Source: Alligator mississippiensis
Lineage: Eukaryota > Chordata > Crocodylia > Alligatoridae
Direction: 5' to 3'
DNA: 64,000 bases
NCBI RefSeq assembly: GCF_030867095.1
Contig: NC_081829.1
Coordinates: 46,063,036 to 46,127,035 of the forward strand
Shown here: positions 21,660-33,367 of the stretch, piece by piece
Position numbering within the stretch: the stretch's first letter is position 1
How the letters are laid out: the number at the start of each line of letters is the position of its first letter
Made by a program: the position numbers and the translations under genes
Notes under the pieces: model-generated
Databases searched by the model: none
What the model saw: the letters and a program-made list of their open reading frames with translations, nothing else
What the model was told of the DNA's origin: nothing

Positions 21660-22145
21660 ACTTGCAGGTCCTTCTTTGAAGTACTGCAGCTTTAGCCAGT
21701 CATTTCTGTTTTTGTGCGTGCAATTATTCTGTCCCAAGTGCATAACTTTGCACAAGCCTTATTGAATTTTATTTGCTTGATTACGGACCATTTTTTTTTT
21801 AGTTTATTCAGGTCCTATCCTTACCCTCTTGCACTGGGAGCTTATAGTTCCTGGCATATCAGAATGCATTTCTGTGTAGTAATATTTTGGGGCACTTCCC
21901 AGTGCGTCTGACATCTCCTTGGTCTTTTCCAAGAGAAGTTAAAAGAGGTGACTGCCTTCCTTGTACTATTTAGCACTTCCACTGTCAAATAAGGAGTAAT
22001 TGTGTAAGTGTTTAGTGTAATACTTACAAACATCACAAGAATGATCCTTGAGTATGCAGTAGAAATTCTGGTACATTAATGGTGCAGCCAAAGGAGTGCA
22101 CCTTTCATAGAGGAGGTGTTGCCGGGGAGGGGCTGTATATCTGTT

Positions 22146-22199
22146 ATCTGTGTTTGTGTCTGTATCTGTGTGTGTGTGTGTGTATGTATGTGTGTGTAT
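22146..22199 (+). repeat. Imperfect (TG)n/(TGTA)n microsatellite
   Basis: Alternating TG with interspersed TATG units, about 54 bases. Confidence 0.9.
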
Positions 22200-22336
22200 T
22201 CCATTAAGAAAAAAACTAAAAATAATAAATTAATTGCATCCAAAAACTTAAGCAAGTGTACTATTAATAGTGCATAAGGAAAATTTTATTGCACTTGTGT
22301 AAACTTCTCTTTTCTGATATATTTTTTTATTTGTAG

Positions 22337-22356
22337 CCTGATGTGTTAGATTTCAG
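22337..22356 (+). other. Exon-like segment 2 (hypothetical microexon)
   Basis: Preceded by TTTTTTTATTTGTAG and followed by GTAAGA. It is 20 nt and, entered in phase 0, reads PDVLDF and leaves phase 2. No homologue known; may be chance. Confidence 0.15.
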
Positions 22357-22750
22357 GTAAGAACTCTCAATGAAATGTAGAGGTCATGCAATATTACTGT
22401 GTTTAACATTGTTTGGGATTGTGACCTTTCCCATTTTCTGACTTTGATTTATGAACATATAACTTTAAGGTTCAAGATAGTTTTTAACTGCAACTTCAAA
22501 ATATGTGATCTCATAGGTAGGAAAAAATAATGCAGGTAAAAATGGGACTTCATAGCTGAAACCAAGACTGCAGGACTCCGGTATGATATGGGAGCATAAC
22601 TGTAAATATCTGCTAGGAAAAATTGGCTTATTTGTCCACACTCAAAAATGCTCTTAATTTATTGAATCCTTTATATTTCAGGGTTGACCTTTTTTTGTAT
22701 CTATGCAAAGAGTAGTTTTCTTTCTTTGAAATGTGTATTGACAAATAGGG

Positions 22751-23220
22751 CAGGATTGTTCAACGTACGGCGTGGCTAGTGAGGAACTAATTTATAGTTC
22801 CAGCCTCCTACCTGGCTGCTGCTCCCTCATTGCTATGGATGCAGCAGCAACAGCTGAAGGCTCCAGGTTTCCCTTCCTGCCCCTGCAATGTGGGGCATGG
22901 CAGTGTGACATGCAGCCTGGGGAGCTGGCGAGGGGCTCTGGGCCCATGTGCCAGTATTGCTGGGGGAATATGTGTGCATGGCATGGTTCAGTGCACCACA
23001 GTTTGGGGAGGCATCCACACACAGCATGGTGCATCTTGCAGGGGAAGAGGGAGTCGTCTGTGTGCATCTTGGTGCAAGGGTGGGGGGGTTTATGTGCAGT
23101 GCAGTGTAAAGATGTGGGGGTTGTTCATGTGGCATGCAGGGGCACATGGACCACATGGGCGTGACCACATGGGTGCAGTTGCAATTCTTGCAGCCTCCAT
23201 ATGCTTATTGAACAGCACTG
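22751..23220. mobile_element. hAT-type MITE with CAGGATTGTTCAA ends
   Basis: The left end CAGGATTGTTCAACGTACGG and the reverse complement of the right end CAGTGCTGTTCAATAAGC form imperfect inverted repeats. Flanks AAATAGGG and ATTTAGGA agree at 6 of 8 bases. The centre is GC-rich with GCATGG-type repeats. Open frames inside are not genes. Confidence 0.7.
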
Positions 23221-24204
23221 ATTTAGGACTTGGACCCATAAAAAGTTTATGGGTATAATCAGCCTTTACACAAGCATAAAGGAACAGAGGAATGATGAAT
23301 GCTACTGTAATTTACTTAAATCTCATGATCCTAGGAAAATCAAGAAATAATCTTAATCAGAGCAGTTTACCTTGGTATTGATGTCATGTGCTTACTAGCT
23401 GTAAATCAGAAATCAAATAACTACAGGAAAATAGGGCTGCGAAGAACCGCATGAGGTAGCTGAAGGGAGGGTCATCTCTGTCTACACTATCCCAGAAAAC
23501 AGTTATGAAAGATTATGAAAATAATTGTTACACAATTCTTTACTTCTTTCACAGTTTCTCTGAGTTTTTATATGTTGTCCCTTATGCCTTTTATGATATA
23601 TGAGGATGTACAAATTTAACAAAGGCCAAAAATTTTTATGTTTAATCCAACGAGTAGATTAGATCTCTCCATTCTGAAGAGGGTGTGGAGGATTTTTCTC
23701 TTTCCTTTTTTAAATTAGAATATGTCGACATTTCTCTTCTCACGCTTTTACTTTTGTGGAGGGAAAGTTTTGCAGTGAATGTGGCAAAATTTGTGTTGAT
23801 TCTTACCACCCCTACAGAGTAGTGGAAAATTCTATGTCAGCTGCCAGGAAAGCTCTTGCTCTCATTAGTTTAATGCCTGACATTTGGCAGTTTCATCATT
23901 ATTGCAGAATGTAGCTGTTTAAAGAAGTCATGGTCTTCAGCAGGATCAAAGTTTGGTAGTCAGTCAGAGATAGATGCAGTGAAGAGCCTTTCAAAACAAC
24001 ACCTTACTCATAATCTGTTCTGTAAGGAGCTAGTAATAGTTGATGGAATATTGGGCTAACATGCTAGTAATGATCCATGTTGTGGATAAGGCAAATTGCT
24101 GAAGCTGTCATTAATAGGATATTCACTTTTTAAAATTATAATGAGAAAAATGGCACAAATAGTAAATTAAAATAAATCAGATGTGGCAGCATTGATGTCA
24201 AATG

Positions 24205-24330
24205 ATTGGGACTTGGAGTAACCATTCTGTCCCTTTCTGGCTCTGCCACTGAACCACTCTGTAACCTTGAGCAAGTCACTTGAACTCCTACCCTTTGTCT
24301 GTTAAGATTAAAAACTTAGGGTAGAAACGA
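24205..24330 (+). repeat. MIR SINE fragment
   Basis: Contains GGCTCTGCCACTGAACCACT, GTAACCTTGAGCAAGTCACTT and CCTTTGTCTGTTAAGAT. These are in order with the MIR core (CTCTGCCACT...GTGACCTTGGGCAAGTCACTT...CTCATCTGTAAAAT). An ancient amniote-wide tRNA-derived repeat. Confidence 0.8.
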
Positions 24331-25281
24331 TCTGTGAAGTGCATATCATAATGCGATCCTGATCTCTGTTCTACTGTAGTCCACTTAAGTTAAAATGAAG
24401 TTGGGTATTTGGCTACTGAAGAGTGACTCTAAATTTGGTTGACGATCATTGTTTAAAAAGTTATTCAACTATGTATTGTAGGCTTCCTCAAAAGATTCAT
24501 ATGGAAAGGCTTTTTCGTAAGTATTCATTCAAGCAAATGCCAAGCCTCAATTCCTTTCTTGGCTTGCTTGTTGGAAACGTGTAGATGTAAGCCCCCATTT
24601 GCTAAGTTTCTTTATAGGCCAGGCCTTGGAGGATTTGTGGAGTCTAATTTCAATTTTCCGTTAAAACCGTCTGGTACAAATAAGGTCTGTAAAAATTGTT
24701 TTCGTTGAAAAATATGGATTAATTAAAATGTGTTAAAAATCATTGCTAATTTAACAACATGTCAATTTTGAAGGATTTATTTTTAGTGCTGTTGTTGTTT
24801 TACAGCCCTTTTACCACAAGTAGACTTTCTTCTTTTTTGTGTGCTTTAATATTTCATCTCAGAAGTTAGTAGATACTTTTTGAAGTATGCCATTTGGGCA
24901 TACTGTAAAATTCGCTTGCCTGTGAAGCTAACCAACTCCCCCCCCCCCTTTTTTTTTTTCCATGACAACTAAAATGTAAAAGCTTTTTTTATTTTAGCCA
25001 CCAGAATAAAATGAGGTACTTGTTTGTGTGTAAGTACTGTTCTTCAGGTATTAGGAAAAATTATCTTCCATTTTAAATCATTTCAATTAAATCAGGAACT
25101 TATTTTGGTAAGGATGTAAGGAAAGCAGTTTTATTTTTAACACAATTTATAATTGCCCCTGTTTAAAGTGGCATCTGTGCCATATTTACATGTATAAGGA
25201 GCTGAATTATCTGTTCTTCATAGCAATAATGTGACTGCCAAAGAAAAACAAGCATGCATATTTTATATGGCTTTTCTGCAG

Positions 25282-25323
25282 ATTCTTTAATGCAGATTCT
25301 GTGTCATTGGACCAGGAGGAAGT
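25282..25323 (+). other. Exon-like segment 3 (hypothetical)
   Basis: Preceded by GGCTTTTCTGCAG and followed by GTAAGT, both strong. It is 42 nt, entered in phase 2, reads FFNADSVSLDQEE and leaves phase 2. No homologue known. Confidence 0.2.
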
Positions 25324-25525
25324 GTAAGTATTGGGGTAACCAGCTTGAATTTTTAATGGTAGATTAATTGCTGGGGTTTGGTTGGTTTGTTTGGTTTATC
25401 ACAAGAGCTTCAGTTACTTTTTGCAAAATGAAGGAACTTTCTACAGAGAGTTCAGTGAAATGTTTTAGAAAAAATTAATTTATCAGAAATCTGGGTCTGG
25501 CTACTTTAATTTCCTTTCATATTAG

Positions 25526-25636
25526 GTTCCAGCTGTATGAGAACTTCAGGCTTGGATTTGAATCATTACTGGCATGTCAGTTTAAGATTACCTGCTGTTC
25601 TAAAGTTGATAATGGTTATATCATGATTTTATGTAC
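25526..25636 (+). other. Exon-like segment 4 (hypothetical)
   Basis: Preceded by TTTCCTTTCATATTAG and followed by GTAAAT. It is 111 nt, open in the frame that follows segment 3, reading FQLYENFRLGFESLLACQF and onward, and leaving phase 2. It lies only about 200 bases after segment 3. No homologue known. Confidence 0.2.
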
Positions 25637-26290
25637 GTAAATTACTTTTGTTTTGAAAAACACATACTCTGCTCATTAATATGGATGGTTTGGGGAGGTT
25701 CCAATTTGTATTACTAAATATTTACATGTATTTTATTAAGTATTAACCAACTGTGTTATGGCAGTGTCTGTTGCTACCCGTTGGTGGTAGTATAACTTAG
25801 TATGTGACTACTTTCCTTTCCCTCTCCCAATACAATAAATAAATGGAAGGCTTTGATTATATTTCTTTTTAATGGCAGAATTCTGTTCATAGAGTCTATA
25901 TCAATTTAAGCAGCAACTGAATTTACGAAATCTCGTAACTTAAAGTCAAATGTCTTTGAGAAATGTTAAAAATGAAACCCTTAGTTCCAAAATAAGTATA
26001 ACATTAGGTTAGGTAAGTGGTGCATTGAAGCATTTTAAAGCTACGGAAAACTTTAGTAAGCTGAGATGGAATTTGAAGATACTCCACCTGACCTGTATGT
26101 TAAGGTAATTGAAATGCTTGATGGAGCATAAAGTGGGACTCTGCAAACAGTTTGCAACATAGATTATGCCAAGCGATATCTCAAAAAGTACATTCTGTAG
26201 AGAATACTTGTTCTAATACAAAGTCATGATAAATGAGAAATTAATCAGTCTGTGATAACTGATTCTTTGAGGCTGTCTACATATTTCCAG

Positions 26291-26405
26291 TCTGCTCCTA
26301 CCCCTTCATGTCCAGGAAACTCATAAAAGTGCCCTCTTCTACTACAAAACGTTTGAGGTTCTAAACGTGGTGTATGCCTTCCTTTTGATCAGTTTAAATG
26401 CTTAA
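26291..26405 (+). other. Exon-like terminal segment 5 (hypothetical)
   Basis: Preceded by CATATTTCCAG. In the phase left by segment 4 it is open for 37 codons (LLLPLHVQETHKSALFYYKT...) to a TAA, with an AATAAA about 350 bases further on. It has no donor, so it could only be a last exon. May be chance. Confidence 0.12.
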
Positions 26406-27625
26406 AAGTAGATCTGAAAATATGTTTGTAGGGACTAGCAAGATTTTGAAATGCATGCGTCTTGTATATCTTTACAATGATAGATGCAGTTATAATTCAT
26501 CTATGAAAATGACAGTTTTATTTGGGTTAGTTGTTATTGTGTGGAACTCAATCAGGTTTCCTGGGCTTTTTTTTCTGAATTCTTGCACAACTGTGGATAC
26601 GTGCTTTATAAAGGCAAAATACTATTTTGTTTTATGTTATGTGTTTATATAATCAGAGCTGTTAAAATCAGCTTTTGGTTTAAAGTGTCTGGATAAAGGG
26701 ATTCTGACAAGAATGCAAACTTTTGTAAATTATTTTTACATATAGAAAAAGAATTCCAATAAAGAACATTTCTAGTAAGTCATGTATATATAGTACACAT
26801 AAGTACAGTTTTTCTTAGTAAATTCTCTTTTGCAGAAAGTGTTTACAAAAGATAGGAGAGAATCTGTTTTTTAATAAATTCTGTTTGTAGAAATGCTGAG
26901 TAAACATCATCAAATCTTTAGGGTTTGGTAAATAAATTTTTGCAATTGGAAATATACCCATGCAGATTTTTTTCTGTTGTTTTTGTGAATACATTGCAAG
27001 TGTGAAACTTCTAAATACATGAAACAATTGAACACATTAAGGATTATTCTGCATTGCTTGGCAACAGCCAAAAAATATTGTTTTCCTTTGGCTTAAATTT
27101 CCCCCCCACCCCCCATTAAATAGAGTTCAGAGACATCCTTAGGTCACTGAAAGATTTCTTGGCAGAAATCGGAACTTATTCTAGTGCCTGTAGCATAAGG
27201 AATCACTTAAGCTAAAACTACGAATGAGTAAGGTCAACTTCTATATTTTTAAATATAAACAAATTGACTAAACAATACACTTAGTTATTCTCTGGTCTTT
27301 TAAAAATGTTTGCAAGCACTTAAAGCTAGACAACTATACTGTCGAATGTTATAGTAAGTGTTATTTTATTTTAAGAGGTTTAGCACCAGGATATGGTGGC
27401 AGCAGAGCTGTAGTTATATATATTTGAAGAGTTTTCTTTCAAAACGTTTTAAATTGGATTTCCTTCTGAAAATTTACCTTAATGTAGTCTATACCAGAAC
27501 ATTAGCTGTGCTAAATTTGTTCCTCTAATGCTGCAAGCCCATCTTCAATCCACACAAAATCACTTCAGAATGAAAGCTTTTGGGAGCTATAGTACTTTTA
27601 TTTTGCTGTAAAGAACATAGCATAA

Positions 27626-28431
27626 TAGGGCTGTGTGAAGCTTTGGTCCCTGATTCAATTCGGCAGAAATTTGGCCCAAGCCCGTGACTGAATCTCTGAA
27701 TCTGAATCGAATCAGAGGGCCCTTTAATCTCTTCGAATCAAATTGGAACCCTCCAAATCAATTTGGAGAGATTTAGCGATTCGGATATAGAGACAGCTTT
27801 AAATGTTTTTTCTACATACCTGTAGGTAGCAGAGGCTCATGAGTGCTGTGATGCTGGGGCAGATGGAGTGTCTCACAGAAGTGCAGGGGGCTCCCCAGCT
27901 CGTTTGGCACTAGACCCGGAAGTGGACCAGAAGCACTTCCGGTCCACTTCTGGATCTACCAGGGAGCGCACGGGGGGCCCTCCACAGCCCCCTGGCTTGG
28001 TGACTGGTGTCTCCTGGGTCTGGGGGGAGGGCACCCAGGGTTCCCCTGCAGCTGATCACTGAGCTGGGGAGGCTCAGGGGGGCCCCCAGCATGTTCCCGG
28101 CAGACCCAGAAGTGGATTGGAAGTACTTCTGGTCCCCTTCTGGGTTCACTGCTGAGCATGTGGAGGGCCCCCCCTGCACTCTTGTGGGATGTTCCATTCA
28201 CCCCAGCATCGCAGGGATCACGAGCTATGCCTGCTACCTCAAGGTATGTAGAAGAAACTTTTAAAGCTGTGTCTATGTCCAAATCACTGATTTCCCCGAA
28301 TCGGCATCGAATCTTCAGATTCGGATTTGACCGAATCGAATTAGGGACAGTGATCCATATCAATGAATTGAATCGCTGTCCCTGATTCGGGCAGAATCCG
28401 AATCTAATAGGGCCCACTTCACACGCCCCTA
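27626..28431. mobile_element. MITE of the TAGGGCTGTG family, copy 4 (best preserved)
   Basis: Starts TAGGGCTGTGTGAAGC and ends CTTCACACGCCCCTA. It is flanked by the perfect 8-bp duplication TAGCATAA (27618-27625 and 28432-28439). The arms are inverted, GATTCG/CGAATC-rich. The GC-rich centre contains several diverged tandem units around ACTTCCGGTCCACTTC. No coding capacity. It defines the family's termini and assigns it to hAT. Confidence 0.93.
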
Positions 28432-28439
28432 TAGCATAA

Positions 28440-29530
28440 TAATGTCCAGATTGGTGGCTTTCTGTGCTACTATATTGGAAATAATTAATTTGATTGAGGA
28501 ACCAACCACTGTTACTAAAAGATGTAGAGCATGTCTGCACAGGCTTCAAGCTTTTCTTAAGATAGATTTCACAAGCGGTAGACAGGTGACACCCATGGGG
28601 TGTCCTCACTGCCTCAGTTACAGGTTTGGAGTGGATGAAGTAGGCTTAATTTTTCATGACAGTCATAAGTTGTGAAGTGTCAGCATAGACACATCAAAAT
28701 TACTCACTTGACTATATGGGTTTACTGCACAACACTTTTATTAGCAGAACAGTCCAATAAAACAGTTATACTCCTAAACTTTTGTACATAAATCATAAAT
28801 AGAAAGTACTTCTCTTAAGAAGTATCAATAATATATTAAACTGCTAGCTCTGTTGCTGAGCAGTTAGCTTTGCTTTCCAGCCAGGGTAAAGTCGCTGGGA
28901 TTTGGTCTTAGACCCTCTTTTTTTGGCAATAAATACAGTTCCTGGTCACAGCTTAGTAATTAGCTTTTTGTTTTCGAGTATTCCTTTTCTTGTGAAACGG
29001 CGATGCTTTTGGTCTCTGCGCCTGTCCCTTGTTTCCTCAGAAAGGGTCACTGTTCCTGAAGGTGCGTCTTTTCATAGAAACCCACCAGTTGTTCTCCCTA
29101 CTTTTACAAATGATTTCTACTGTCCGTGGTCCAAATGTTACATCAGAGTTTATCCCCCAAATATATTGTGTTACTTAGAAGGGTTACGGTTCTGGTTCTA
29201 TTGAGAGTAGGTGGGAGAGAGGGCTGCTTTTATTGGAAGGTCCAGGAGAAGAAAGGGGAACTCATTAACTGCAGGAAAAAATAAATGAAGGATATTCATT
29301 GGGATCCTTGTGGTTCTCCCTGTTGTGGTTAGGGACCCAGGTCACTTTGCTAAATATGTACGTTTATGGAGTGTGAACCTTTTTTGTTAGCTATCCTGTG
29401 TTTTTAATATTAGAGTAGAGCCCTTATTCAAGGCTGCCAATTTACCTTCTTTGTGAATGAGTGACTTCTGCATCCATCTCATGGTCAGTCACGGAGAGGG
29501 GGATGCAAGGCAGAATACATTGCTCTCGAC
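28440..29530. other. Gene-free intron sequence
   Basis: No gene recognised. CACAACACTTTTATTAGCAG at about 28728-28748 contains a minus-strand AATAAA and might be the end of a decayed minus-strand retroelement, but no termini were found. Confidence 0.45.
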
Positions 29531-32167
29531 CAATAGTTCTCAAGCTATGAGCCATGCCTCCCTGGGGAGGCATGGCATCATGTCAAGGGAGGCTGAGAGT
29601 GGTTTTTTTTTGTTTTTGTTTTGTTTTATTTTTTGTGGAGAGGTTGTGTGAGTTGGGGGGGGGGGAGTTATATATTTTAAATGTATTGTATTTTAAAATA
29701 ACGCAAAGGCCTGTGTTTAATGTACTAATCTTGCTTAGCAACTGTGACACATCAGACGTACCTTGTGTCTTTTTTTTCTCAAGTAAACTCATAAACCTCA
29801 GCAGCATATTTAGTGAGAGAGCTTAAATGAGAAATGGACTGTTTTGTGACAAAGGGGGAAAAGCATACAACCCCTGCAAAAGAGAGTGCTGAGGTTCCAG
29901 CAAAACACAAAGGTAAAAAAAAATATGAAAAAGCTTATTTAAAGCTTGGTTTTACATGGAGTGGGCCCAGCGATTAACCGAGACCTCAATGTGTTTGTTG
30001 TATAAGCTGAAGTACTGGCAAGTGGCAGTATGTGGCCCTCCAACCTATGCTGGCATCTTGAAAAAAGACACCCTACCTTAGTATTTAAACCTGTAATTTT
30101 TTTATTTTTTTCAGAGGAAGTTAGTTAGTTAACAGGACAAAAAAATGTTGACGTATACAGCACTGTTAACATGAAGGCTACTGAGGCTTCTTACCTTGTG
30201 GCTTTGCACATTGTCAAAGCAAGCAAGGCTCACAACATAAGTGAGAAACTACTACTTCCAGCTGCAAAGAATATGTGCTCAGTGATGATAGGATAGAACT
30301 CAGCATCGCAGCTAGATGCGATCTCGCTTTTAAAGGACAGTTTCATGCTGTATTGAAGAGATGGCCACTGATGTAAAAGAGCATCTCTTAGCAAGTGTTC
30401 ATCAGAGCCCATCTTATTCCATTCAGATTGACGAGTCTACCGATATATCAAACGCTGCATAGCTATTGGTGTATATTTGTTTTGCTACTGCAACAGAATT
30501 AATGGAGGAATTTCTGTTTTTGCCATTCTCTCCCCACACAAGCAACTGGTGAAGAGCTGTTAAAACTGTTAAATACTTTTGTCCAAGACACAGGCCTTGA
30601 TTGGGAACATTGTTTTGGAATTTGCAGCCATGGAACACAGTCTATGACAGGGCAGCATAGTCGGCTTGTGGCAATGGTACAAGAAGTGGCCCCCACAGCA
30701 ACCTGGAATCATTGTAAGATCCATAGACAGGCATTGGCTGCTAAGGAGATGCCAAAAGAGACAGCAATGTTCTTTGAGTTGCAGTAAAAACTGTAAACTT
30801 TATAAAGTCGAGCCCAGTTAATTAAAGAGTTTTTGGCATTTTATGTGAGGAGATTGGGGCAAACTTCACACAGATGTTGCTATATTCAGAAGTCCGTTGA
30901 TTGTCCAGGGGCAAGGTACTGACAAGACTGTGTGAACTATGTGACGGAGTCCATATTTTTTTGCAATAGTAACTTGCCATTTCTACAGTATTTCAGTGAT
31001 GCTCATGGGTATCTGTTCTCATATCTGGCTGATTTGTATTCAGAGAATTCAGTCACTTGAATGTGTCATTTCAGGGACGAGATGCAAATGTGCTCATTAC
31101 TATTGATTGGATAGCAGCATTCATTAACAAACTTGAACTGTGGCCAGAGATGACCCAGGGCAAATAAGTCTGTGCAGGGCCCTGCCCCATGTGCCTTGGA
31201 TGTGAAGAAGTCAGCAGTGGTGGGGGGGAGGGTGCCGAGCAGCTGGATGCAAAGCTGCTGGTGCTGAGTTGCTGTGGTCTCTCTACCCAGCTCCGCAGGG
31301 CCCTGATTCGCCACCCCCCTTCCCCCGACAGCCCGGACTGTGGCCTTCACTCATGCAGCAGGGGATCTGTTTGCATGTTTTCAACACTAGAGGACTTTGT
31401 GCACCATTGTGGTGATCAGTCAGTTGACAGTATCCAGAATGTAATTGTTCAGCACTTAGTGGGGCTGCAAGAGCAGTTTTATGAATATTTTCCTGAAGTT
31501 GGCAAAACCCAATGTAGTCAGTGGATCAGGAACCCATTCACCTTTAAGCCAATCACCACAGATATGCTGTCCTCAAAAGAAGAAAGTCTTATCAACTTGT
31601 CAAGCGACCAGGAACTGTAGCACAAATTTTCACAAATGTCAGCTACAGACACTCTTGGTTATTAGAGGGATCCAAGTTTCCTGAATTAACACGCTGTGCT
31701 CTTAAAGCGCTCATTCCTTTTTCTTCCGCCTACCTATATGAGTCAGGCTTCTTGGCATTAACTTCACTCAGAACAAAGGGTAGGTCCTGGCTTTCTCTCA
31801 GAAATGACTTGCACTTCTTCCTTTCTATACTGCAACCCCAAATTCTACCACACTGTGCAGTGAGGAAACAAACACACCCCTCCCATTGATAGGATAGGAC
31901 TGATGGATTTTATACTGAATTAACCTATCATTGTTTGGTATGATGTTTTCTAAAAGGTTTAAGTGAAGTTTTAATTCAATTGATTCCCTTTATGTTGCCC
32001 TTTAACTTAATGAATACTTTTGAAACAAACTCTTACCTCGCTGCGATCTGTTGAAAGTCAGCCCTTGACACAAGCTTTTGTCTGTTGTGGATCCCCCCCT
32101 CCTACCCTGCAATATTTGACCAGCCACTGCCTCTGAGGCTCACTATGACAGAGTTTGAAAATCTCTG
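29531..32167 (+). mobile_element. Second hAT transposon, old, ZBED5-like
   Basis: The left end CAATAGTTCTCAAGCTATGA and the reverse complement of the right end CAGAGATTTTCAAACTCTG are diverged inverted repeats, with GAGCCATGCCTCC against GTGAGCCTCAGAGG following. The interior holds remnants of a hAT transposase of the ZBED5 type on the + strand. No target duplication survives (GCTCTCGAC against CTTTAGAT), consistent with age. Confidence 0.78.
29831..31890 (+). pseudogene. hAT transposase remnant (ZBED5-like)
   Basis: Translated piecewise on the + strand, about 30170-30300 gives EASYLVALHIVKASKAHNIS, then EKLLLPAAKNMCSVMIG, a hallmark of the ZBED5-type transposases. The conserved (I/V)DES-T-D segment is visible near 30426 as QIDESTDISN after one frame choice. 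Around 31390-31500 DFVHHCGDQSVDSIQN appears, and 31728-31800 yields the hAT dimerisation motif AYLYESGFLALTSLRTKGR. Stops and frame changes occur throughout. A GC-rich block at about 31165-31375 looks foreign to the transposase and may be a later insertion. It is clearly non-functional and much older than the copy at 9518-14835. Confidence 0.78.
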
Positions 32168-33062
32168 CTTTAGATCAAGGCATCAGAACCTTTTCCTCCT
32201 CCTTCCTTTTATCTATGTTGGGCTGAGATTCAGAAATGGAGAATGGGGAAGAGGGGAATTCACATCAGTATTAGCCCAGCCTTTGGGTTGAGCATTTCAT
32301 TTCAGAAGGGTGTCAAAATCAGTGTTTAGCTCTGCTAGTTCAAGGAACGGAGGTGGCCAGGTGGGGGTGGGCTTGCAGAGAGAGGAATTTAAAATCCGAT
32401 TTCTGGTTCTTAACTGTAGTTCCCACTTGTGCTCTGCCTAAAATTTCATCCCCTGGCTTATCCTCCGTATGTTGTTCTAGTACAGTTTTCTCTGTCTGAC
32501 AAACCAGGGGGCTTTGTTAAGGTAGTTTTAAGCAGGAACGTTTTTTCATTCATGTGCTTGTCCATACAGAATGATTATGGTTCTCTGTAGTTTAATTTGT
32601 CTTCATTGTGTGCAGTATGTCTTCTGTTTTGTGGCAAGAATGGGAGAGACAAAAATACACCTAAGAATAGGAAATTTCTGGATTAAAAGAGCAGGTGTGC
32701 AGATCAAGAATAAGATAGGGAAAAGTCCAGGTACAAGCAAAATAAATAAATGAAGTATGGAGCAGTCTTTGCCTTAGCAAGGAGTAAAATAAGGAATTGC
32801 GTATATGCCTTCCATCTTCAGAGATATCAGGACAGGCTTTGCTTCACACAGTCTCTTTAATTTACATTGAAATATACTTTCTTAGTAATAACATGCATCT
32901 TTCTATACTCATCTATTATGTGTAATAATCTCTGTTAATGTGATCTATTGTGCAAGCAAGAAAACATCTTTTACTCCAAACTGTAATAACTTTTTTATGA
33001 TTAGTATAGTCTGTCAGACTTTATTATATAGACAAGAGGCTTTTTGCAGGCTGGCTCCAGCC
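32168..33062. other. Gene-free intron sequence
   Basis: AT-rich to mixed sequence without recognisable genes or repeats. Confidence 0.6.
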
Positions 33063-33367
33063 CAGGGGTGGCAACCATGGCCACTGCGGTGGCAGTTGCA
33101 AGGGACTTGGTGCTGGGTCCAGAGACTGTATGGGGTCTGGTGGCGGTGGCAGGAGTCTGGGGATAGGGATCTGGCAGTGACAGCAGGAGTCTGGGGAGTG
33201 GCTACAGCAGCAAGCCACGCTCGCTGCCAATACCCATGGCCAGTGGGGCCAAAGAGCCACTCATTCCCTGGCAGGCCATGCCCTCCAACTTCCAGTAGCT
33301 CGGTGGGCTGGATAGAGAGGAGTTGCCAGCCAGATCTGGTAAGCAGGTCATACATTTGACATGCCTG
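33063..33367. mobile_element. hAT-type MITE, related to 60548-60923
   Basis: The left end CAGGGGTGGCAACC and the reverse complement of the right end CAGGCATGTCAAATGTATGAC are hAT termini of the CAGGGGTGTCAAA type. The right half (GGCAGGCCATGCCCTCCAAC, then CAGTAGCTC, GGGCTGGA) parallels 60860-60910. The open frames are not genes. Confidence 0.7.

Larger units (their letters stand above)
19733..21830 (-). mobile_element. CR1 LINE fragment split by two DNA transposons
   Basis: Minus-strand CR1 in three pieces. 19733-19765 is the 3' terminus (GGATCATCAGAAAGTAGGGC). 20254-20900 runs from AGGTCACCTAGTCTAGC through the C-terminal RT codons (minus strand: MIRGLGRLTYEEKLKELAYF). 21660 to about 21830 continues (CAGGTCCTTC, then TTGAATTTTATTTGCTTGATTACGGACC). 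The pieces are collinear with a single CR1 once the two inserts at about 19766-20253 and 20901-21659 are removed. Frames are badly decayed, so this copy is older than the one at 13085. Confidence 0.85.
23221..27625. other. Intron sequence with a MIR SINE and exon-like segments
   Basis: Mostly plain AT-rich intron. It contains the MIR at 24205-24330, exon-like segments at 25282-25323, 25526-25636 and 26291-26405, and an AATAAA at about 26757. A C10T11-type tract lies near 24941-24959. Confidence 0.5.

Noticed and set aside
22772..23258. Overlapping frames of 91-142 codons
   Set aside because: They lie within a hAT-type MITE; repetitive GCATGG content.
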